Of a DNA stretch of 64,000 nucleotides, positions 22,773 to 36,600 are shown one piece after another (position 1 is the first letter of the stretch; every line of letters begins with the position of its first letter). This DNA comes from Anolis sagrei (taxonomy: Eukaryota > Chordata > Lepidosauria > Squamata > Anolidae). A program made the translations under genes and the position numbers. The stretch covers positions 170,421,506 to 170,485,505 of the forward strand of contig NC_090023.1 in NCBI RefSeq assembly GCF_037176765.1, in the 5' to 3' direction. The notes below the pieces were generated by a model. That model was not told the origin of the DNA and ran no database searches. It saw only the letters and a program-made list of their open reading frames with translations.

Positions 22773-22902
22773 GGGTCCTTCCACACAGCCATATAACCCA
22801 GAATATCAAGGCATATAATCTGCTTTGACCTGGGTTATCTGTGTCCACACTGCCATACATTCCAGTTCAAAGCAGATAATGTGGGATTTTATTCAAGGGG
22901 CC
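22773..22902. mobile_element. palindromic MITE (GGGCCCTTCCACACAG family)
   Basis: Starts GGGTCCTTCCACACAGCC, centre TCCACACTGCCATACATTCC, ends near AAGGGGCC; TCA on both sides could be a 3-base target duplication. Confidence 0.7.
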
Positions 22903-23111
22903 TCAGTTGACAAGGAAGCCTCTCTTTTAATAAAGGCATGTCGCCTTTTTCTCCTCATCTTTGCCTCGCTTGAGAGGGCTTTCGACAGTTCTTTCTTTTT
23001 TTAAAGATTAAACTTTGTTTATTTTCAATTTACATAGTTATACAAAGCAGAGAAATAAATTTATATACATGTATGTATTCATGAACGAATACAATACTTT
23101 TTAACATCTAT

Positions 23112-23300
23112 ACTAAGGGTCCTCAAACTTTTTAAACAGAGGGCCAGGTCACAGTTTCTCAAACTGTTGGAGGGCCGGATTATAATTTGAAAAAAAATGA
23201 ATGAATTCCTATGCACACTGCAGATATCTTATTTATAGCGCAAAAAAACCGTAAAAGCAATGCAATAATTAAAATGAACAATTGTAACCCATTTTCCTAG
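23112..23300 (+). mobile_element. hAT MITE (GGGTCCTCAAAC family), 5' part
   Basis: Starts AGGGTCCTCAAACTTTTTAA and carries GGAGGGCCGGATTATAATTT; cut off on the right by CR1. Full copies at 36353 and 57680. Confidence 0.75.
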
Positions 23301-23314
23301 TTCCAATCATCTGG

Positions 23315-23965
23315 ACCAATGAGCCAACAATGTGATGTGGCGGCAAAAAAAATCAATGCGATTTTGGCCTGCATCAATAGGAGCATAGTGTCTAGATCTA
23401 GGGAAGTCATGCTACCCCTCTATTCTGCTTTGGTTAGACCACACCTGGAATATTGTGTCCAATTCTGGGCACCACAATTCAAGAGAGATATTGACAAGCT
23501 GGAATGTGTCCAGGGGAGGGCGACTAAAATGATCAAGGGTCTGGAGAACAAGCCCTATGAGGAGCGGCTTAAGGAGCTGGGCATGTTTAGCCTGAAGAAG
23601 AGAAGGCTGAGAGGAGACATGATAGCCATGTATAAATATGTGAGAGGAAGCCATAGGGAGGAAGGGAGCAAGCTTGTTTTCTGCTTCCTTGGAGACTAGG
23701 ACGCAGAACAATGGCTTCAAACTACAAGAGAGGAGATTCCATCTGAACATGAGGAAGAACTTCCTGACTGTGAGAGCCATCCAGCAGTGGAACTCTCTGC
23801 CCCGTGTGGTTGGGGCTCCTTCTTTGGAAGCTTTTAAACAGAGGCTGGATGGCCATCTGTCAGGGGTGATTGGAATGCAATATTCCTGCTTCTTGGCAGG
23901 GGGTTGGACTGGATGGCCCATGAGGTCTCTTCCAACTCTTTGATTCTGTGATTCTATGATGATGA
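23315..23965 (+). mobile_element. CR1 LINE, 3' part
   Basis: Encodes the ORF2 C-terminus ([40 protein letters not shown]) with one frame change near 23675, and ends TTTGATTCTGTGATTCTATG. Confidence 0.92.
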
Positions 23966-24530
23966 TTATTATTAAGGACTTTCCATAGTCAATCAAGGGC
24001 CCAAATACTGCAAAGGGGAGTATGGATTGATATAGTGTCTCGTGCTGCGGATGTTATTGTGTGTCTTAGAGGTCTTGGGACTCTGCCTTTGTTGAGAGAA
24101 TTGCCTTTGCTGCCTTTGCATCCCATGGTGCACCTCATAAGGCTGAAACTATGACCCTTGTGGCATGACACCTGGGAATCAGCCCTGTACCTCAGGACTT
24201 TGATCCAAGCGAACAGGCATGGGACTCTATTAATCATTGCAGTTCTTTATTGCATTTCTATATACATGGAAAGAATGCTTCAATTTTAGTAGTTAATGAA
24301 TTAATTAATGAGACATAATTGATCATTAACATTTCAAGGGATTTTCTTCTAAACATAAGATAAAATGCTTCCAATTGCATAGAAGAATAAATGTTCTATA
24401 GCCGCAGATAAAGCTGCTAACAATTTCCCTTCCTTGAGTTTAATATTAACTGAGACGTTTATGCAACAGTTAGAAAGGAGAGTCACCATTTTGCAAGAGA
24501 ACATTCCGAAAACCAGCAAAACCAGAGAAA

Positions 24531-24614
24531 ATGCAGATTTCTATGTTCACCGTTGATGCATTTACAGATCAACCATTTCGTGGCAACCCTGCAGCCGTTT
24601 GTCTTCTTGAAGAT
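24531..24614 (+). CDS. PBLD: PBLD first coding exon
   Basis: ATG at 24531 opens [20 protein letters not shown] and AAVCLLED; donor GTAAGT. 28 codons, phase 0. The upstream acceptor in the 5' UTR is unclear (a CAG at 24469 is possible). Confidence 0.94.
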
Positions 24615-27600
24615 GTAAGTTTTTGACATTTCCCTTTATCTTAAACATGACAATTGTTCAGTCATTTTCTGACTTAGTGCAGTTTTTATTAATTTCAATA
24701 TGACTTTAAAGTGCAGTTTTTATTAATTTCAATATGACTTTAACTAGTTACAGTTTAGGTTACAGAGACCAATCACGTGCATTATTTATTCAGAAATATA
24801 AAATTTATTAAATTAACTAATTAAAAACCCCAAACATTAAGACCCTTATAGCACAGAATCATAGTATCATAGAATTATAGTTGGGGGAGACCACATGGGC
24901 CCTCTAGTCCAACTCCCTGCCATGCAGGAAAAGAACAATCAAAGCACCCCCGACAGATGGCCATCCAGCCTCTGTTTAAAATCTTACAAGGAAAGAGCTT
25001 CGACCAGACACCAAACCTGAGAGTTCCACTGCTGAACAGCTCTTCTTACAGTCAGGAAGTTCTTCCTAATGTTCAGGTGGAATCTCCTCTCCTGTAATTT
25101 GAACCCATTGCTCCATGTCCTAGTTTCCAGGGCAGCAGAAAACAAGCCTGCTCCCTCTCCCTTATGACATATTTATCTCCCTTTTGCATATTTATCCATT
25201 GCTCATGTCTCCTCTCAACCTTCTCTTCTGCAGGCTAAACATACCCAGCACTTTCAGACACTCCTCATAGAGTTTCACCCTAAAGAGTTGTTTGTTCTGC
25301 CTGCATTTCAGTGAGCAACCTGATGACTCAGTCCCATAATACGCTATGTCAGATAACAGTTGCTTCTGACAGGTGGTTATACAAACAAGACAGGTGGTTA
25401 TACACCCCAGCCATTCCACAGATATATAAACCCATTGTCCTAATTCCAACAGACCTCACTACCTCTGAGGATGCTTGCCATAGATGCAGGCGAAACGTCA
25501 GGAGAAATGCCTCTAGAACATGGCTCTATAGCCCGAAAAAAAACCACAAGAACCTAAGACATAATTTGATAAGTATTTAACTTCCCATCTCTGCATTGCA
25601 TTGCCTTTAAAAAAATAAATGCATAATAACTTGTGTGTGTGTATTTTTGCTTAATTTTGGGTTTGTTTACAGAAGTAGCTATGACTCCTTCATGCATAAA
25701 GGAACAAAGAAATAAATGCAACCTGGGTGTTTCAGAGAGTAACGTCAGATAAGCTTGACATAAATCTGCAGAGCTGACGTGGCATAACCATGCTAAGTTC
25801 CCTCTGCTATCAAGAAAACATTTTCCAGCAGGGAACACATTTCTTAACTTTTATATAGAGCTGAAGTAGCAATTTATGTACCTTCAGATATTGACAAGCT
25901 ATAACTTCCATAATTCTTACCCAATGCACTTCTACAGTTGGGATGAGTAACACCTGCCTCACAGGCCACTACAACCCCCTCCCCAAACCCTAATGTCAAA
26001 ACCTGTAAGGAAGGGACTGCAACGGCCCCGAATCAGGGTCAGTGCTCTGACTCAGTAAAAAGGAGTTTATTTTCCTACAGCCTACTTTGCTCACTTTACC
26101 TAGATATGAAGACCCAGGCATGGGGCCTCCTACACTGAAAGTTTGGAAATGCTCCAGCCATCTCTAGTGTTGTCCAAAGATAGATTGTGGGATTAACAGA
26201 ACTCAAAAACCACTGGACAAATTGCAGTAGATTTGGGCCATACCTCCCACACAGAACCCCCATGACCACCAGAGTGGGCCACAGCAACGCATAGCAGGGG
26301 ACGGCTAGTCTATATAAATAAAAAGGTAGTGTTCATTTGTGGGATTAACAGAACTCAAAAACCACTGGACGAATTGACACCAAATTTGGACACAAGACAC
26401 CTAACAACCCAGTGTATGTCCTTCACTCAAAAAATTGATTTTGTCATTTGGAAGTTTCCAATCTGATATCAAGTTTTCTGACCCTGTTGAAAATATCATC
26501 CAGTCCAACCCATCTTTTGTTGGCTCTGTCAACAGATTCAGTATTTCAAGTTGCAGCATCATAATTTGCCTCCAATCATCCTCTTCTGTTCCTTTATTAG
26601 TCATCATTTACAAATCTATTCTTCTGGCGTTTGGGCTGCTTGAAACACTGTGAGGCTTATCCACTAGATGTCATCTTCTGCTCCTGATACAATAAAAAAA
26701 TCTTCTGTTATCTTTCTGCTGACTATCTGACTGCTAAAAAAAAAGAGATCCCTATACATTGTTGTAATTGTGTATGATTTGTGGTGATTCAAGTCCTATG
26801 TCCTTATCAGGGGCGGCTCAACCCATTACACAAAGTAAGCTTTGCAGTATAGTTGATTTTGCCCAGGGGTGCTCTTGAGGCGCTCTTGAGGAAAATAGAC
26901 CTTGACTTATGCGTGTTGTAGTTACTGGGATGTATAGTTCACCTACAATCAAAGAGCATTCTGAACTCCACCAATGATGGAATTGAACCAAATATGGCAC
27001 ACAGAACTCCCACGACAAACAGAAAATATATATCAGTGATTGGTGGGGGGGGGGGGGGGGGATGCCAAAATACTGTTTGCTTACCGTTGAAAATTACCTA
27101 GGCCCGCCTCTGGTCCTTAATCCCTTACTTCTACATGTTCTGGCAGTCCTTGGCGCAGGCACAACACACCAGAGTGCCTTGTGCATAAATTTAGCTTTGT
27201 TCAAGTTATAATGTTGGGCTATTTCATAGAACATTTGGGGCTGGTTAAAGACGTTTTCTGAGAGGTGAACTGATAGATGGAACAGACCATCCATCCTAGA
27301 TAAGGTACATAATAAACAAACACTTTTATGGCACATGAGGAAGATAATTCCGTCCTGGGCCCGGTCCTGTTCAACATCTTTATTAATTACTTAGATGAAG
27401 GGTTAGAAGGCATGATCATCAAGTTTGCAGACACCAAATTGGGAGGGATAGCCAATACTCCAGAGGACAGGAGCAGAATTCAAAACTATCTTGACAGATT
27501 AGAGAGATGGGCCAAAACTAACAAAATGAAGTTCAACAAAGACAAAGCAAGATACTCCACTTAGGCAGAAAAAACAAAAGGCAAAGATATAGAATGGGGG

Positions 27601-30600
27601 ACAATGCCTGGCTCGAGAGCAGTACGTGTGAAAAAGATCCGGAGTCCTCGTGGACAACCAGTTAAACGTGCCAACAGTGTCATGTAGCGGCAAAAAAGCT
27701 AATGGGATTTTGGACTGCATCAATAGGAGCATAATGTCTAGATCTTGGGAAGTAATGCTTAGTTAGATGCCTTAGTTAGACCACACCTGGAATATTGTGT
27801 CCAATTCTGGGCACCACAATTGAAGAGAGATATTGACAAGCTGGAATGTGTCCAGAGGAGGGCAACTAAAATGATCAAGGTTCTGGAGAACAAGCCCTGT
27901 GACGAGCAGCTTAAAGAGCTGGGCATGTTTAGCCTGAAGAAGAGAAGGCTGAGAAGAGATATGATAGCCATGTGAGAGGAAGCCACAGGGAGGAGGGAGC
28001 AAGCTTGTTTTCTCCTTCCCTGGAGACTAGGAGGTGGAACAATGGCTTCAATCTACAAGAAAGGAGATTCCATCTGAACATGAGGAAGAACTTCCTGATT
28101 CTGATAGCCGTTCAGCAGTGGAACTCTCTGCCCTGGAGTGTGGTGGAGGTTCCTTCTTTGGAGGCTTTTAAACAGAGGCTGGATGGCCATCTGTCAGGGG
28201 TGATTTGAATGCAATATTCCTGCTTCTTGGCAGGGGGTTAGACTGGATGGCCCATGAGGTCTCTTCCAACTCTCTGATTCTAATTACAGAAGGTTCTCTT
28301 CCCATCTCTGAAAGCCAAAATAAAGTGATAAAATAAATCTTAAAAATTTGCTCTTTCATGACATCCTAACTTTGCTTTCTCAGGCAGCTGCCCCACTCCG
28401 AAACAGTCAGACTGGAACTATTGAAGATCTATAGTCTGATGTGATCTAATGCTTATTTCAATGTGCCAGAATTAAATTCCTTTTTTACTTTGTTGTTTAT
28501 TAATCCATTTCTTAATCATTTTATCTTTGCCATAAAATGTTTTTCCCATTTAGAAACTGGAAGAAAACCAGCACCAAAAAATTGCAAATGAAATGAACCT
28601 TTCAGAAACGGCATTCATCAGAAAATTGCACCCGACAGATGACTTTACCAAAAGTAAGACCCTTTCAATAAATCAAAAGAAATTGTTCTGTCACTTTTGG
28701 TTTCAGATAAATGATGTGATATTCCATGTTGAAAAGAAAAAGTGTTAATATTAATCCTTGAAAGAAGATAAGTCAACCCATTTTTTTAAAAGTTGCAATT
28801 CAGTAACTGAAAGTACAACTCTAACTTTCAGCATTCAATTGTTACAGGGGATTTAGATAAGGCACACGTCATGGGGATTTGCTCAAAGATCTGCTGCCTA
28901 AGGAGGCAGATAAGGTAAAGGAGGTTAAATGGTGGGGAAGCTGGGTCATTCTTGATCCAAAATTCACAGGGGCACAGCCACAATGTTGAAACAAAGATAG
29001 ACCAAGGTTGTCATAGTCTTAAGTAAATTTTCCACAGCTCTTTCTGAGTGTGGCTTGGATTCAGTGCTCTTTCAGCTGTTGGCCCTTGGCTTTCTGGGCC
29101 AGTAAGGACTGTGCTTCATTTAAAAGACATGATCCACAGCATTTTGTTATGTATTGTTGAGGTATATAATCTTATATGCCATGGAAGCATTAAAACCCAG
29201 CTTCTGTGTTGTTTTTGAATAGGTGTATTATGGACTAAATGTAGTTGTTACTTCTGGCTCTCATCACTTCTTTTCTTAGGCTCCCGTTTTGGACTGAGGT
29301 GGTTTACCCCAACCAATGAGGTTCCTCTCTGTGGCCATGCCACCCTCGCATCAGCTGCTGTCCTCTTCCACGCTAAAAGTAAATCGCATTGATCCATTTG
29401 GTATTTGATATTGTGAATACTTTGGAAGCCTGTTACAGTTATGTTTTGTTCTGATTTTAAAAACAGAAAATGTGAATCCCACCCTCACATTTATAACTCT
29501 GAGTGGAGAATTGATTGCCAGACAAGAGGAGGACCATATTATCCTGGATTTGCCCCTTTTTTTTACCCATCCACAGGTTAGATTTAAACAGTTATTTTTC
29601 CAATTGCCAGCATGCCCCAAAAGAAAAAGAAAACCCATACATTATTTACATTTTTCTCTTTTTTCACTCAGGATATTAAGGAAGTGGAAGAGTTGGTGAA
29701 GGTATGCTCTCATATCATATTTTAGTGATTGTATTGTACTGCATAGGACTGTTTGTTACATGCTTTTGACAGGATTCCTCTCTTTTTCCTGGGATAGTAT
29801 GGCGCACATATCTTCATTTCACCTTTCTACATATCAGGTTATGTTGGAAATAGCAACCTTCTACAAGCCTCCTATACTAGTTATTTGTTATGTAAATAAT
29901 TGTGATTGCTTACCATATTGGATTCTTGTAGATTTTTCAGGCTATATGGCTGCTTTAAATAAAAGCATGGAAAGGAGCTGATTTCAGATTTTTCAGGGCG
30001 TTATGTAGTGTGATTCTTGCCATATATAGCTGCTTTGGAGTTTTTTGGTGATCCCTTTCTTCAGCTGGAGAAACATTACTTAGAAACGTGTTTTCATTAA
30101 CATTGATTTGCATGGTGTTCCAGAGAATTATGCAGCTAGTACTATGTCCCCAATAGTGTTTTTTATTCATTTTTTTAAAAAAAATATGGCCCTTTAAAGG
30201 ATTTTCTCCCTCCCTGTGTAGCAAACTACTCCTGAAACTGAAGTCTTTCAAAAGTGGTTGTTTTTTGTATTGTCAAAGGCTTTCATGGCCGGAATCACTG
30301 GGTTGTTGTAGGTTTTTTCGGGCTATATGGCCTAGAGGCATTTTCTCTTGACGTTTCGCCTGCATCTATGGCAAGCACCCTCAGAGGTAGTGAGGTCTGT
30401 TGGAACTAGGAAAATAGGTTTATATATCTGTGGAATGACCAGGGTGGGACAAAGGACCTTTGTCTGTTGGAGCTAGGTGTGAATGTTTCAATTGACCCCC
30501 TTGATTAGCATTTGATGGCCTGGAAGTGCCTGGGGCAATCTTTTGTTGAGAGGTGATTAACAACCACCATGTCAGACTGCACAGAGAAGCCATTGAAATC

Positions 30601-33600
30601 CATTAGCATGTGGACAATTTCAACAGAAAGGAGGAAACCATGAAAATGAACAAAATCTGGCTACCAGTATTAAAAAAAACTCTAAAATTACAACAGCAAA
30701 ACAACAGAGAGGAAACAATGAAGCACATCTAATCACCTCTCAAAAAAAGATTGCCCCACTCGGCCCTCGCTCAGGGTCAACATAAGTCTGGATCGACTTG
30801 AAAGCACACAACAACAACAATCCTATCTCATCAGCCAAAAGCAGGACCACACTTCCCACTGAAATACTAATAAGTTGATATTTGTTAAAATTGTTCTTCA
30901 TTTTAATTATTGTATTGTTTTAAGTGTTTTTTGCACTACGAATAAAATAGGTGCAGTGTGCATAGGAATTCATTCATATTTTTTTTCAAATTATAATCCG
31001 GCCCTTCAGCAGTTTGACGGACTGTGACCTGGCCTTCTGTTTAAAAAGCTTGAGGACCCCTGTGCTAGACACATATCTGAAGTTCAGACACACACCTTCC
31101 AATTTTGTTTCTCCCACCTGAATTTTCGAATGTGTTTTCTTAACTCAAACTATCCCTGAGTTGTCCAGAGGAATTATGGGCCATTTATCACATTTTTTAG
31201 CTAGTCTATATTGGGCCCAGGAAACTCCTTTTTCAAACAAGGAAATAACCAAAAATCTTTTCTGGTATTGAAAATATACACCATAAAGCAGGTCTAGGGA
31301 GTAATTCCTTTGTAAAAAAATGTTTGCCATGCCTTTTGGGAACGCAAAGGAGCACGTGGTGTAAAAACAATATTGGGAGCATCAACACCCTTTTGACTTT
31401 AGAGGGGACTCTCTCTCACTCCCTCACATAGCCACTAGAGTCGTAGGGGAGATTTTACTGTCAAGGCTGCCTGTATTATAACTTTGTTTTTAATAAAATG
31501 GTACATGAAAATGCAGTGTGAAGAGGATGTGTGAAGATGACTTACATTTTTTCTTGGTTAATTCTGATGCATTTTATCTCCAGGCAGCTGTAGGTGATAA
31601 GAGTGTTCAGGATGTTCGCTATTCTCCTGATACAAAAAAGTTTCTTATTCGTCTCAGTGATGCTTATGAGAGGTACTTGGATTTATTTTATACATTTTTG
31701 GGAAGTTCATTTGTTTATTGACTCTACCCCACTCTTTTCCTTCTGGGGCTTCTTCAGTTTATTTGGCACTGAATCACAAAATTGTAGGAGCCAAAGAGGT
31801 CCCCTATACCCCTGAGCAATGAATCCTTTTGTACCACCAGCACAATTTTTCTTGCTGCAGTTGGTGTTTAGGTTGGCTCCTTTCTTGTCATATAATGAGT
31901 CTTGTTACCTGTCTCCCCTTTGTTACCTCTAGACTGGATTACTGCCATTCACTTTTCGTGGGGCTATCCTTGAAGACGGCCTGGAAACTACAACTTGTCC
32001 AATGTTCGGCAGCCAGATTAATAACTGGGGCGACTTACAGGGAGTGGTCAACCCCCCTGTTTAAGGAGCTCCACTGGCTGCCGTTTATTTTCCGGGCCCA
32101 ATTCAAGGTACAGGTTATCACCTATAGAGCCCCAAATGGTTTGGGACCTGCTTACCTTCGTGACCGTATCTCTCTCTATGAACCTTCGAACTTCGGGGGA
32201 AGCCCTCCTTTCGCCCCTGCCAGTCTCACAAGCCCGTCTTGTGGGCACAAGGGAGAGAGCCTTCTCCTCTGTGGCTCCCCGACTCTGGAACTCATTACCT
32301 GGAGAGATCAGGAAAGCCCCTAGAAACTTTTTAAAAGAACCTTAAAACCTGGCTCTTCTGCTGAGCCTTTGGCGAGTAGGTGTAAAACATGACACTACTG
32401 CTCCCCTCAAAGCTTCTGTCACTGGAGTACACGCCCCCCTAATGGGAAGTTTGGTTTCACAAGCCTGTGTTTCTTGAAGAGCTCCCTGTAAATAATCTTG
32501 CTCCTCTTCTTATCTCATTTGAGCTTTTTAACATTTTATCCTGCACATGTGGCCCGCCCACTGTCACTGTGACCTAATTTCCCCGGGAAGTGAATTCCAC
32601 AGGCGAGGGGCCACCACCAAAAAGGCCCTGCTCCTCATCCCCACCAATCTCACTTGTGAAAGATGTGGGGCCGAGAGCAGGGCCTCTCCAGAAGATCTTA
32701 AACTCCGAGGTGGGATGTAGAGGGAGATGCGTTTGGATAGATACGCTGGGCTGGAGCCGTATAGGGTTTTGTAGGTCAGAACCAGCACTTTGAATTGTCC
32801 ACGGAACTGGATCGGCAGCCAGTGGAGCTGACATAACAGAGGGGTGGTATGCTCCCTGTATGACGCTCCGGTGAGTAATCTGGCTGCCGCCCGCTGGACT
32901 AATTGAAGTTTCCGAGCAGTCTTCAAAAGCAACCCCACGTAGAGTGCGTTGCAGTAATCTATTTGGGATGTAACAAGAGCGTGGACCACTGTGGCATGTT
33001 TGGTCGTTATTGTTCTTTTTATTTCACATTCAATGCTTAAACATCAAGGGCTGATCTGGAGAAACTGAAAGTGGATGCCGAAAAACTTCTGTCAGCTGAG
33101 AAGACTGGGAGAATAAAAGGAGTAATCGTCACACTGAAGGGAGATAGCCATGGGAAACAGGAAAGCTATGACTTCTACTCCCGCTACTTTGCACCTTGGT
33201 ATGGTGTTTCGGAAGATCCAGTTACAGGTGTGTTTTTTTTTTGCATGTAAACAGAGAATGTTTGCTTGACAGAGGTCATGGAAAAGTTCTTAGTTGATGC
33301 TTCGTTTTGTCAAGTTTCTGGATGAACAACCAAACTGACCATTTTCAGCAAAGGACAGAGCCCTGTACCATCTCCAAGTAGGGATGGGCACCTTTCTATC
33401 GTATAAGGAATAGGGAATGTACATGACGTGCCTTTCTATCATTTCTAGGTTGCAAAGCCCTCTTTGATGGGTCTAATGTGGGGGTGGGCTGCTGAGGCTG
33501 GAATTATACCTACAGACGACGGATGTGTCTTCGCAGCATTGCATCCTGGCCATTCTTTGCAATGATCTTTGGCAAGTTTTGTGATTAGGGATGTAGCTTA

Positions 33601-36600
33601 TGATTTTTACAATACCCTTTCATACACTTTCCTTATCAGTCAAATATCTCTAGTTTTTCAGTAGGTCATCATGATCCTGCAAGACCAATCAAGCAATCTC
33701 AGGGTGGGGCTATGTAGGCAAATGGGTGGGGCTGGGATGGTGAGAGCCAAGCCAGGGATGCATTTTAGTGCTCTCCTTCCTGTCACATTCCTGGGTACAC
33801 TTCCTTTTAAAATCTGAATTGCTAAACCCTCATTGATAGACCTTGTGTGTGGGTTGACAGCTAGTTAGAACTACATCAGGATCCCATGGACCCACAGAGC
33901 ATCCCTGAGAGACCTTCACAGTGCTTTCTGTTTCTAAGTTCATACCCACCTTGCTATAAAGTGTTACTTTCTTTTCAGTCATTTCTTTTTTTAAAAAGAA
34001 TTTTATTGAGTTTTATATAGAATACAGCGAAAGAGTGAGAACAACAAAGTATAGGAAAGTAAGGAAAACAGGAAAAAAGGAGAGAAGAGAAAAAAAAAAC
34101 ATCATGAAAGAAGCCCTAAAAATCCCTAAAGGAAAAAAAAATGACAAAAATACATCCACACACATAAAAAAAAGATGACTTCCAATCCATCTTCTTGGTT
34201 ATTGTTTTCTTATTACTCCAAAATATTACTCAAAAATATATTACTCAAAATATTACTCAAAAATTGTCTCACTTGTTATTTATTTTCCCAAATTATCCAG
34301 ATAGTCATGAAGATCGTCCCAATTCGTTCTTCTTATTATCTTGCTTGTGTTTTTCTTTAACAAAAAAGTCAATTCGTCCATGTCCTTTATTTCTCTAATT
34401 TTCTCCACCCATTCCTGTATGGGTGGGACTGAGGCTTGTTTCCATTCTCTAGCAAAGACAAATCAGTGATTTCTGAAATGAAGTATGTGATGACATTTAA
34501 ATGCCTACATGCTACATAAATACTTAGAGCTACTGTTACTGCTACTACAGTCTTACCTGCTTTCAATTTCCTTTTAAGGATCTGCTCATGCGGTTCTAAG
34601 TAGTTACTGGTCACAACAACTGGGGAAGAGGGAAATGTGTGGTAAGAATCCCTATTTGTACTATTTTTATTCTGCTTCTTTGACTTAAAGGGTTTCCAAA
34701 GCAGCTTAGGAACAACCAATTAAAAAAAAAAACAACCACCAGACCTCCAACTTCAGGCTAATAAGCTGAAAAAACAGAACTACAAATAGAAGACGGGATG
34801 GGGAGAAAATGAGAGTGGGAAAGATATTGGGGGGCTCCTTCTTTGGAGGCTGGATGGCCATCTGTCGGGGGTGCATTGAATGTTCTTGCTTCTTGGCAGA
34901 GGATTGGACTGGATGACCTACAAGGCCTATTCCAACTCTATGATTCTATGATCCAGGAGGGCTGGAGAATGTCCCTACTTCCCCCATCGCCTTCTACATA
35001 TTAGATAGTATAGCTGTTTCCTATGATTTAGATATTTCTCCTCACATGGGAGAGAAATAGGTTCTGACCTACAAAGCCCTGAACGGTTTGGGACCCGCCT
35101 ACCTGCGTGACTGCATTTCTGTGTACGAACCCACGCGATCTCTTTGTTAATCTGGGGAGGCCCTGCTCTCACTCCCACCTCCCTCGCAGGCGCGATTGGT
35201 GGGGACAAGGGAGAGGGCCTTCTCCATGGTTGCCCCTCAACTCTGGAACTCACTCCCCAAGGATATTAGACAAGCTCCCACATTGGCAGTCTTTAGGAGG
35301 AGCCTGAAAACATGGCTGTTCCAGCGTGCCTTCCCTGAATAAAGGAAACAATCCCCTGCAAATACTCTGAGAAGCACTTTAATTACCCGTTGGGTTGCTC
35401 TTTACTTTTGATTTAAAACCCTTCTAATAGATACATCCTCTGTTCATGTCCAGCATTTATTTTTAAAGTTTTTAACTATTACATCTGGCCCAGCCATAGG
35501 TTTTTAAATTTTTGTGTGTTATATTAATTGTATTGCTTATTTTGTTTATTGCTTGTTGTTTTATTATTGCTTGTTGTTTTTGATGTGTTGTTTGGCTTGG
35601 CCTCATGTAAGCTGCTCCGAGTCCCTTGGGGAGATGGTGGCGGGGTATAAATAAAGTTTTATTATTATTATCCTTCAAGATCAATGCCACAGCAGTCAAA
35701 CCTTCAAAACAACCTTGCGTTTAACTTCCAGTGCATTACCAAAAAACAAAGCATGGCTAAATGTAAAATACATGACTAAGGAAAATCATGCTGTGTGACA
35801 AATTGATGTCTTTCACTGTCTGAAAGAGTCCCTTATTGAAAAAATGTGATCAATGTATTTTCTTGCAAAAAATGTGATCAATGTATTTTCTTGCAAAAAT
35901 ATCCTTCTTATATCTTAAAATCAATTAATGTAACCTGTAAAAATACTCCAGTGAAACAATTTCTATGAAGTGTCCCATAAGTTTGATAAATATATGAATG
36001 CTTTGAGGTAAGGTGTGCCCTTTCTCTCAATAAGTGTTGAGAGGTGCAACTACTGGCAAATTAAGATGATGATGATCTCTTAAGATTTATGGGAGTTTTC
36101 TTTTAAGGGTGGAGCCAAACAAGTATTTTATGTGAAACAATGGATTGTGTTTAATATAACCATAACTAGTAAATTAGGATTAAATCTAGATCAAAACTAC
36201 TGAAATCAATAGATCTACTCAATATGATTCAGTCTAAGTCAGAACCAGTAAGTACTGTAGATGCTTTTGATTGACACAGGAGACCCACAAGGGCTTTTCC
36301 TTCCTCAGCCATCTGCCTCTCGGTGATGACAATCAAATACTATGGTGTATACCAGGGGTCCTCAAACTTTTTATAAAGAAGGCCAGGTCACAATCCCTCA
36401 AACTGTTGGAGGGCCAGATTATAATTTGAAAAAAGTATGCATGAATTCCTATGCACACAGCACATATTTTATTTGTAGTGCAAAAGACATTTAAAAACAA
36501 TACAATAATTAAAATGAAGAACCATTTAAACAAACATAAACTTATTAGTATTTCAGTGGGAAGTGTGGGCCTGCTTATGGCTGATGAGTTAGGATTGTTG

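Noticed and set aside
21713-22830. Several long ORFs on both strands
   Set aside because: Stop-poor because the CpG island is GC-rich; no known domain.
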